Origin: an uncultured Eubacteriales bacterium
GTDB taxonomy: Bacteria; Bacillota; Clostridia; Lachnospirales; Anaerotignaceae
Length of the DNA: 28,284 nt
Direction: 5' to 3'
Assembly: GCA_934256695.1 (NCBI GenBank)
Contig: CAKQPE010000018.1
Coordinates: forward strand, 1 to 28,284
In this document: one piece after another, positions 22,192 through 28,284 of the stretch
Layout: each line of letters begins with the position of its first letter
How positions within the stretch are numbered: the stretch's first letter is position 1
Translations under genes and position numbers: made by a program
The notes under the pieces: generated by a model
Seen by the model: the letters and a program-made list of their open reading frames with translations, nothing else
Database searches by the model: none
What the model was told of the DNA's origin: nothing

Positions 22192-22659
22192 ATGATAACA
22201 GCAGCAGTTTCGGCAGTTATACTTGCCGTAATAGACCAGATAAGCAAGATAGCCGCATTAAAATACCTTAAACCTGTGCAGAGTATAAGTTTGATAAATG
22301 GAATTATGAACCTTACCTTTGTGGAAAACAGAGGTGCGGCGTTCGGTATGCTTTCGGGAGCCAGATGGTTTTTTGTAATAATAACAATTATCGTTACGGC
22401 GGCAATACTTATATATATAAAAAAGTATATGCCTAAAACAAAGGAATACAGACTTGTTAAGGTTGCTCTTACACTCATACTTGCGGGAGCATGGGGCAAC
22501 GTAATAGACAGAATGTTCAGAGGATATGTGGTGGATTATTTTGAAACGGTATTCATAAGATGGCCTGTCTTTAATGTGGCAGACATTTATGTTGTTGTGG
22601 GAACTATAATTCTTGCATATGCCTTTATATTTGTAATTAAAGACGAACCTAAAAAATAA
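22192..22659 (+). CDS. lspA: Lipoprotein signal peptidase
   Basis: A 155-aa aspartic membrane peptidase that removes signal peptides from diacylated prolipoproteins. Four TM helices; NRGAAFG (46-52); catalytic Asp106 in NVIDRM and Asp131 in FNVADIYVVVG. ATG at 22192 with AGGGTG overlapping the aroB end. It lies 11 bases before rluD; lspA-rluD is a common pair. Confidence 0.96.
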   Translation: MITAAVSAVILAVIDQISKIAALKYLKPVQSISLINGIMNLTFVENRGAAFGMLSGARWFFVIITIIVTAAILIYIKKYMPKTKEYRLVKVALTLILAGAWGNVIDRMFRGYVVDYFETVFIRWPVFNVADIYVVVGTIILAYAFIFVIKDEPKK

Positions 22660-22670
22660 ACGGAGAAGAT

Positions 22671-23591
22671 ATGGAATATTTTACAGCAGCACCGGAAAAG
22701 GACGAAACCGGAAAGAGAATAGATGTTTATATTTCTCGGTTCCGTGATGATTTATCAAGAAGTCAGGTGCAAAAACTTATAACAGACGGAAAAGTGACAG
22801 TAAACGGAAAGAACATAAAAAGCAATTACCGTCTGAGGGAAAAAGATATTATTGATATTGAAATTCCTGATCCTGAGCCACTTGACATTGAGGCTGAGGA
22901 TATTTCTTTAAATATACTATATGAGGACAGCGACGTAATAGTAATAGACAAGCCTCAGGGAATGGTTGTCCACCCTGCACCGGGCCATTACAGCGGAACG
23001 GTTGTAAATGCCCTTATGTATCACTGCAAGGATAGTTTAAGCGGAATAAACGGCTGTATGCGTCCGGGGATTGTCCACAGAATAGATATGAATACATCGG
23101 GAATTATTGTGGCGGCAAAAAGCGATGCGGCACATAAGTCGTTGGCTGTGCAGTTTGCCGAACACAGCATAAACAGACGATACAGGGCAATAGTAGTGGG
23201 AAACATAAAAGAGGATACCATTACGGTAGATAAGCCTATAGGCAGAAACCCGAGAGACAGAAAGAAAATGGCTGTAGTGGAAGGCGGAAAAAGAGCCGTA
23301 ACACATTTTACCGTTTTGGAGAGATTCGGAAAATATACCTACATAGAGGCTTCTCTTGAGACAGGAAGGACACACCAGATAAGGGTGCATATGGCATATT
23401 CCGGACATCCGCTTTTGGGAGATAATATATACGGCAGTGAAAAACAGCCATATAAACTTATGGGACAGGTGCTTCATGCGGGAGTTCTTGGCTTTGTCCA
23501 CCCTGCAACAGGCGAGTATATGGAGTTTAAGTCGGAAGTGCCGGAATACTTTGAAAAGCTCCTTGAAAGGTTCAGAGAAGGAAGGTTTTAA
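22671..23591 (+). CDS. RluA/RluD-family pseudouridine synthase
   Basis: A 306-aa RNA pseudouridine synthase. The N-terminal S4 domain (RIDVYISRFRDDLSRSQVQ, about 16-34) is followed by the RluA-family catalytic domain with Asp139 in HRIDMNTSG, the IDKPQGMVVHPAPGH block (92-106) and GRTHQIRVHMAYSGHPLLGD. The fusion and the position after lspA match Bacillus YlyB and the RluD group, which modify 23S rRNA; the exact target is not certain. CGGAGAAG lies 3-5 bases before the ATG. Last gene of this operon; no clean terminator, only repeats follow. Confidence 0.93.
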   Translation: MEYFTAAPEKDETGKRIDVYISRFRDDLSRSQVQKLITDGKVTVNGKNIKSNYRLREKDIIDIEIPDPEPLDIEAEDISLNILYEDSDVIVIDKPQGMVVHPAPGHYSGTVVNALMYHCKDSLSGINGCMRPGIVHRIDMNTSGIIVAAKSDAAHKSLAVQFAEHSINRRYRAIVVGNIKEDTITVDKPIGRNPRDRKKMAVVEGGKRAVTHFTVLERFGKYTYIEASLETGRTHQIRVHMAYSGHPLLGDNIYGSEKQPYKLMGQVLHAGVLGFVHPATGEYMEFKSEVPEYFEKLLERFREGRF

Positions 23592-23615
23592 AAGCTTATC
23601 CGTAAGAGAGAAGGT

Positions 23616-23700
23616 AAACCCCTCAGTCACTGCGTGACAGCTCCCCTTTCATGGGAGCCTTCCCAATCCCGAAAGCCGTCCTTGAAAGGGAATGGTTTAA
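23616..23700 (+). repeat. Second intergenic repeat family (CCTCAGTCAC type)
   Basis: AACCCCTCAGTCACTGCGTG begins the unit. Stems GTCAC-TGC-GTGAC (23626-23638) and GCTCCC/GGGAGC (23640-23658), then a CCGTCCTTGAAAGGGAATGG tail. From memory this resembles a dispersed repeat common in gut Firmicutes. It is single-copy in this window and abuts the half-copy of the modular repeat. Confidence 0.6.
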
Positions 23701-23749
23701 GTTATAAATTTATATTTAGCGTAGAAAACTGTGCAGTGCAAGTATGTTT

Positions 23750-23844
23750 TTTACGAAAAACGCAATGAAATTGCGTTTTGATAAAAGTTTTGATCCAACT
23801 TTTTCAAAAGTTGGTCAGGGTTTGGGGTGAAACCCCAAGGTTTT
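23750..23844. repeat. Half-copy of the modular hairpin repeat, copy D
   Basis: Contains only half of the repeat: the ACGCAA-N5-TTGCGT stem with A4/T4 flanks (23757-23779, identical to 6120-6142 in copy B), CCAACTTTT/AAAAGTTGG (23795-23814), and TTGGGG-TGAAA-CCCCAA (23822-23838). The other half is missing. It ends 5 bases before the smc RBS. Confidence 0.9.
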
Positions 23845-23860
23845 CACTTGGAGGTGTTTT

Positions 23861-26800
23861 ATGTATTTAAAAGAACTCGGACTTCATGGCTTTAAGTCGT
23901 TTCCTGAAAAAGCAATACTTGAATTTAATAAAGGCGTTACGGCAGTAGTAGGCCCTAACGGAAGCGGAAAAAGCAATATTTCAGATGCCGTAAGATGGGT
24001 TCTTGGTGAACAGCGAGTAAAAAATCTCCGTGGCGATAAAATGGAAGATGTTATATTTGCCGGAACAGACAATAGAAAACCTATAGGCTTTGCGGAGGTC
24101 TCACTTACACTTGATAATGAGGACGGAAAGATACCTATTGCTTACTCGGAAATAACCGTAAAAAGAACTGTTTTCCGCTCGGGAGAAAGTAAGTATACCA
24201 TAAACGGTACACCTTGCCGCCTGAAGGATATAAACGAGCTTTTTATGGATACAGGTGTAGGGCGTGAAGGTTATTCCATTATAGGTCAGGGCAGAATAGA
24301 TGAAATTTTGAGTACAAAAAGCGAGGACAGAAGAAAGCTTTTTGAAGAAGCCGCCGGAATAGCAAAGTATCGAAGCAGACGACTTGAGGCAATGGGAAAA
24401 CTTGCCAAGGAGCAGGAAAACCTTGTAAGAATTGAAGATATTATAGCTGAAATTGAGACAAAGGTTGAACCGCTCAGAGAACAGAGCGAAGGAGCAAAAA
24501 AGTTCCTTATTCTTAGAGAAGAACTTAAAAAATGCGAAATAAGCATATTTATTGCCAAAACAGAGGCTATTGATAAAAAGATAGCTGATTATGATAAAAA
24601 TGCAGATATAATTAATGCCGATATTGAGGAAAACGAAAAAAAATATAATGAGGCTCTTTCAAAGGAAGAAAGATATAAGACAGAAGAAAAAGAACTTTTG
24701 CAGACAGCGGAAAGCCTTAATAATAAAATAAGTGAGCTTATTTCCGATTATCAGGAGAAAAACGGTCAGATTAAACTTATAGAAGAACAGATACGAAATT
24801 TTGATGAGAAAATAAAACGTACCGAAAGTGACTTTAAAACTATAGGTTTAAAAGCGGAAAAGATAAAAAACGAAATAGGGATTTACGAATCAAAAAAACT
24901 TTCTTTCGATATACAGCTTAATCAGCTGTACAACGAACTGGAAAAGAAAGAAACCGAGTTTGAAAATTTCAATAACGAACTGACGGAAGGCGAAGAAAAG
25001 CTTAACCGTTTCAAAAGTGATATTTTTGAAAAAATGCGAACCTCGGCAGAAATAAAGACTGAAACCGAAAATAAAAAAATCCGTCTTAAACAGCTTACAG
25101 ATAAGGATAAAGAACTTGAAAACAGCATAAGCGTTTCGGCAGGAAAACTCCGTCAGGCAGAGGTTCATGTTCTTTCGGCAGAAAAAAGAATAGAGGATAA
25201 CAATAATCAGACCGAAAGCTATAAAAACATACTTAAAAGTCTTGAAAAGGAATATACGGACGTTGCCGAAAAGCTTGCTTCGGCTGAAAACAGCTACAGA
25301 GAAAGCTCAAATATGTTTTCTTCATCAGTATCAAGATACAAAGTTCTGATGGATATGAAAAACGATTTTGATGGCTATTACCGTAGTGTAAAATCAGTTC
25401 TTAAAGAAGGCAAAAACGGGAATTTAAAAGGCATACACGGTGCTGTAGGTGAACTTATAAAGACAGATGAAAGATATGAAACTGCTGTGGAAACCGCTGT
25501 AGGTGCTGCAATGCAGAATATAGTTACCGATGACGAATATACGGCAAAGACTGCCATTGAATATTTAAAAAGAAATAATTTCGGCAGAGCAACCTTTATG
25601 CCTGTAAATGTGATAAGCGGCAGGGAAATTGAAAATAAAGCCAATATAATTAATTATAAAGGTGTATGCGGTATAGCAAGTGACCTTGTGGATTATGACG
25701 AAAAATATAAGGGAATAATAATAAGTCTTTTGGGCAGGGTTATTATTGCCGAAAATATGGATTATGCCATTAAGATTTCCCAGTATACCAACAGAAAATA
25801 CAAAATAGTTACTCTTGACGGTGACCTTATTAATCCCGGCGGTGCTATGACAGGCGGAAGCCGAAATCAAAAATCCTCCAATATTTTCGGAAGAAACAGA
25901 GAAATAAGCGAGCTTGAAGAAAAGTGCAGAAAACTGAAACATAGTATGGAAAAGTTTTCCTCCGAGGTAGAAGACCTTACCCAAAGCCGCAAAGAGACAG
26001 AAGAAGGCATAGCAAACAGCCGACTGGTTATACATAAGTTTGAGCTTGAAAAACAGTCCCTTGAGGACGAACTTAAAAAAGCAAAAACAGATTTTGAAGA
26101 AATTAATCAGGCGGCAAAAAACAGCCAAGGTGAAAAAATTTATATATCTAAGAATATAGAAAAGACAGAAGAAGAAATAAAAGCTCTTGAGGAAAGTCTT
26201 TCCGAAAACGAAAAAGAAATAGAACTGACTGACAAAAAACTTGAAGAATACCGCAATTTTGTTGATGTCGGAAGGAACGAAAAAGATAAATACGTATCGG
26301 ACATTACGGTTTTGAAAATTTCGGTTTCTGCTGCCGAACAGGAAAGAAGTTCAGCGGAAAACAACATAGACAGGCTTAATGACGAGTTAAAAGAAATCGA
26401 AAATCAGAATAATGATTTTTCGGAATTAAAGGCAGAGTATGGCTTTGCCCTTGAAGAAAAGAGGGCAGAGCTTGAAGAAACAAAAAAACAGGCTCAAATA
26501 TGCATTGATGAAAAAAACAAAAGCGAAGAAAAACTTAAACTTACATCGGAAATCCGAAAGGAACTTTCTGTCAAATCCGAAAAAATTTCTCATATAACAA
26601 AAGAAATTTATGAAACAATATCAAACCTTAAAAACGGGCTTTTCAGGTATGAAACAACTAAAGAAACACTTAAAAACGATAAGGAAAAACTCTGTTCTTC
26701 CATGTGGGAAGAATATGAGATTACATACCGACAGGCAAATGAGTTGTGCGGCAGTGTGTATAATCTGGCAGATAGCGAAAGGCGTGCAAGAGAACTTAAA

Positions 26801-27430
26801 AACAGCATAAAAGACCTTGGCAGTGTAAATGTAAATTCCATTGAGGAATATACAAAAACCAAGGAAAGATATGATTTTCTCACTTCCCAGAGGGACGATA
26901 TTAAAAAGGCAGAGGATAATCTTATGAAGATTATTGATGACCTTGAAAAACTGATGAAGAAACAGTTTTCAGAGCAGTTTGGAAAAATTTCCGAAAACTT
27001 CAATGAAGTTTTCAAAGAAATGTTTGGGGGAGGAAAGGCATATCTTAAACTTTCGGATTCCGAAGATATATTGGAAAGCGGAATAGAGATTATAGCCCAG
27101 CCGCCAGGAAAAACAATGCAGAACATGATGCTTCTTTCCGGCGGAGAACGATCCCTTACGGCAATAGCGATACTTTTTGCCATACTTAAAATGAAACCGT
27201 CACCGTTTTGTATATTAGATGAAATTGAGGCGGCACTTGATGATGCAAATGTAAAAAGATTTGCCGATTACCTAAGGAAATTTTCACAAACAACCCAGTT
27301 TATAGTAATAAGCCACAGAAAGGGAACTATGGAGGCGGCAGATGTGCTTTACGGTGTAACAATGCAGGAAAAGGGCATATCAAAGGTTATATCTGTAAGG
27401 TTTGAGGACATAAAGGACAAGGAGGTATAG
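23861..27430 (+). CDS. smc: Chromosome segregation protein SMC
   Basis: A 1189-aa condensin ATPase that organises and segregates the chromosome with ScpA/ScpB. Walker A GPNGSGKSN (31-39); long coiled coil (about 170-500); hinge (about 505-670, with GVCGIASDLVDYDEKY and GGAMTGGS); second coiled coil (about 670-1010); signature LLSGGERSLTA (from 1091) and Walker B ILDEIEAALDD (about 1117). Full length, no defects. ATG at 23861 with TTGGAGGTG 6 bases upstream, directly after repeat copy D. rnc, the usual upstream partner, is absent; ftsY follows after 4 bases. Confidence 0.98.
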   Translation: MYLKELGLHGFKSFPEKAILEFNKGVTAVVGPNGSGKSNISDAVRWVLGEQRVKNLRGDKMEDVIFAGTDNRKPIGFAEVSLTLDNEDGKIPIAYSEITVKRTVFRSGESKYTINGTPCRLKDINELFMDTGVGREGYSIIGQGRIDEILSTKSEDRRKLFEEAAGIAKYRSRRLEAMGKLAKEQENLVRIEDIIAEIETKVEPLREQSEGAKKFLILREELKKCEISIFIAKTEAIDKKIADYDKNADIINADIEENEKKYNEALSKEERYKTEEKELLQTAESLNNKISELISDYQEKNGQIKLIEEQIRNFDEKIKRTESDFKTIGLKAEKIKNEIGIYESKKLSFDIQLNQLYNELEKKETEFENFNNELTEGEEKLNRFKSDIFEKMRTSAEIKTETENKKIRLKQLTDKDKELENSISVSAGKLRQAEVHVLSAEKRIEDNNNQTESYKNILKSLEKEYTDVAEKLASAENSYRESSNMFSSSVSRYKVLMDMKNDFDGYYRSVKSVLKEGKNGNLKGIHGAVGELIKTDERYETAVETAVGAAMQNIVTDDEYTAKTAIEYLKRNNFGRATFMPVNVISGREIENKANIINYKGVCGIASDLVDYDEKYKGIIISLLGRVIIAENMDYAIKISQYTNRKYKIVTLDGDLINPGGAMTGGSRNQKSSNIFGRNREISELEEKCRKLKHSMEKFSSEVEDLTQSRKETEEGIANSRLVIHKFELEKQSLEDELKKAKTDFEEINQAAKNSQGEKIYISKNIEKTEEEIKALEESLSENEKEIELTDKKLEEYRNFVDVGRNEKDKYVSDITVLKISVSAAEQERSSAENNIDRLNDELKEIENQNNDFSELKAEYGFALEEKRAELEETKKQAQICIDEKNKSEEKLKLTSEIRKELSVKSEKISHITKEIYETISNLKNGLFRYETTKETLKNDKEKLCSSMWEEYEITYRQANELCGSVYNLADSERRARELKNSIKDLGSVNVNSIEEYTKTKERYDFLTSQRDDIKKAEDNLMKIIDDLEKLMKKQFSEQFGKISENFNEVFKEMFGGGKAYLKLSDSEDILESGIEIIAQPPGKTMQNMMLLSGGERSLTAIAILFAILKMKPSPFCILDEIEAALDDANVKRFADYLRKFSQTTQFIVISHRKGTMEAADVLYGVTMQEKGISKVISVRFEDIKDKEV

Positions 27431-27434
27431 AAAA

Positions 27435-28284
27435 ATGGGACTTTTCGATTTTTTTAAGAAAAAGAAAAACGAAGAAGAAAATATAAGCGAAGTCTTAAAC
27501 GAAGAAGGATTAAATAAAGAAATTTCGGAAGAAGAACCTTCAGTTGAAGCTGTTGATGAAAATGCCGAAACGGAACAGGCTATAGAAGAAACGGAAGAAG
27601 TTTTTGAAACAGAAGAAATAGCTGAGCCTGTTTTTGAAAAAACGGCAGAAATGGAAGTTTCTGCTGAAGAAAACGAAGAAACTACAGAAGAAATAACGGA
27701 AGAAATTCCGTCGGATAAAACCGAAACAGCTGAAGAAACGGTTGAAGAAGAACAGCCGGAAAATGCAGAAGAAAATTCTGACGACGAAGAAAATTCACTT
27801 GAGGAAGAAACGGAAGAAACCGCTGACGAAGAAGAAAAGCCTAAAAAAGGATTTTTCGCAAGACTGAAAGAAGGTCTCGGAAAAACAAGAAAGAACATAT
27901 TGGGCAGTGTGGACTCTGTTCTCGGTGCATTTACAAAAATTGACGAGGATTTGTTTGAGGAACTGGAAGAAGCTCTTATTATGGCTGACCTCGGTGTTCA
28001 GACAACAATGGATATATGCGACACTCTCAGAAAAAGAGTAAAAAGAGAAGGTGTTACAGACCCGTCAATGATAAAGCATATGCTTTCCGAGGAGATAAGC
28101 GAAATACTTCTTGAAGGCTGTGAGGAAGAATTTGTTATGCCTGAGCATACTGTACTTTTGGTAATAGGTGTAAACGGCGTAGGAAAAACAACAACAATAG
28201 GAAAGCTTGCGTCATCATTTAAATCACAGGGAAAGAGCGTTCTTCTTGCGGCGGCAGATACATTTAGGGCAGCGGCTATAGACC
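27435..28284 (+). CDS. ftsY: SRP receptor FtsY (3' end outside window)
   Basis: The first 283 codons of the signal recognition particle receptor GTPase, open at the window edge. MGLFDFFKKKK is a basic, likely membrane-binding start. An acidic A domain (about 12-135, mostly Glu with Thr and Ala) follows, then the N domain (KKGFFARLKEGLGKTRKNIL, 138-157) and the beginning of the G domain with P-loop GVNGVGKTT (245-253) and DTFRAAA (275-281). GGAGGT is 7 bases before the ATG, inside the smc end, so smc and ftsY are one operon, as in Bacillus. The partner Ffh would be expected downstream. Confidence 0.96.
   Translation, partial: MGLFDFFKKKKNEEENISEVLNEEGLNKEISEEEPSVEAVDENAETEQAIEETEEVFETEEIAEPVFEKTAEMEVSAEENEETTEEITEEIPSDKTETAEETVEEEQPENAEENSDDEENSLEEETEETADEEEKPKKGFFARLKEGLGKTRKNILGSVDSVLGAFTKIDEDLFEELEEALIMADLGVQTTMDICDTLRKRVKREGVTDPSMIKHMLSEEISEILLEGCEEEFVMPEHTVLLVIGVNGVGKTTTIGKLASSFKSQGKSVLLAAADTFRAAAID

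Noticed and set aside
23437..23637. Frame overlapping the 3' end of the pseudouridine synthase gene and the adjacent repeat
   Set aside because: Wrong-frame shadow of the synthase with no RBS; its end falls in repeat sequence.

Overview
The window is AT-rich chromosomal DNA from a Gram-positive, probably spore-forming member of the class Clostridia. The best markers are the SCIFF ranthipeptide pair (scfA/scfB), the 4-TM TIGR04086 protein beside them, SepF, a two-CXXC ribosomal protein L28, and an Asp23-FakA-RecG block. Gene order fits Lachnospirales-like genomes, but the sequence alone does not settle the genus. Nearly all genes are recognisable core genes. I see no phage, transposase, CRISPR array, tRNA or rRNA.

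Layout. 1-220: a hairpin-rich intergenic repeat. 221-1604 (minus): a PHP-domain phosphoesterase overlapping a flavin-reductase-fold protein. 1716-5983 (plus): TIGR04086 membrane protein, scfA, scfB, secD, secF, ended by a terminator. 5984-6308: a large repeat element. 6309-8598: recJ and apt. 8607-9690: promoter, leader and rplS, then a terminator and lepB. 9691-10445: degenerate repeats surrounding a 54-aa minus-strand gene that looks like a gamma-type SASP behind a SigG-like promoter, then a 46-aa membrane protein. 10502-10702 (minus): rpmB, divergent from asp23-fakA (10978-13047). 13048-13236: repeat. 13237-17030: recG, then rsmD-coaD-coiled-coil protein from its own promoter. 17210-23591: an HlyD-like adaptor, ylmE/yggS, sepF, yggT/ylmG, ylmH, aroB, lspA and rluD, tightly packed. 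23592-23860: two repeat families joined. 23861-28284: smc and the 5' part of ftsY, which runs off the window.

How the genes relate. SecD/SecF, LepB, LspA and FtsY all serve protein export or membrane targeting. RecJ, RecG and SMC serve DNA repair and chromosome organisation. SepF, YlmG and YlmH belong to the division-associated ylm cluster, in which aroB occupies the place divIVA has in Bacillus. ScfA and ScfB make a thioether-crosslinked peptide of unresolved function.

The least ordinary content is between the genes. At least five copies of a modular repeat follow one order: GTGGG stem, AAGCCTTT stem, variable terminator-like stem, GCAAT stem, CAACTTTT stem, GGGGTTTC stem. Stem sequences differ between copies but stay palindromic. 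Three copies end just upstream of the ribosome-binding sites of recJ, recG and smc. The SASP-like gene lies between two end fragments of the same repeat family.
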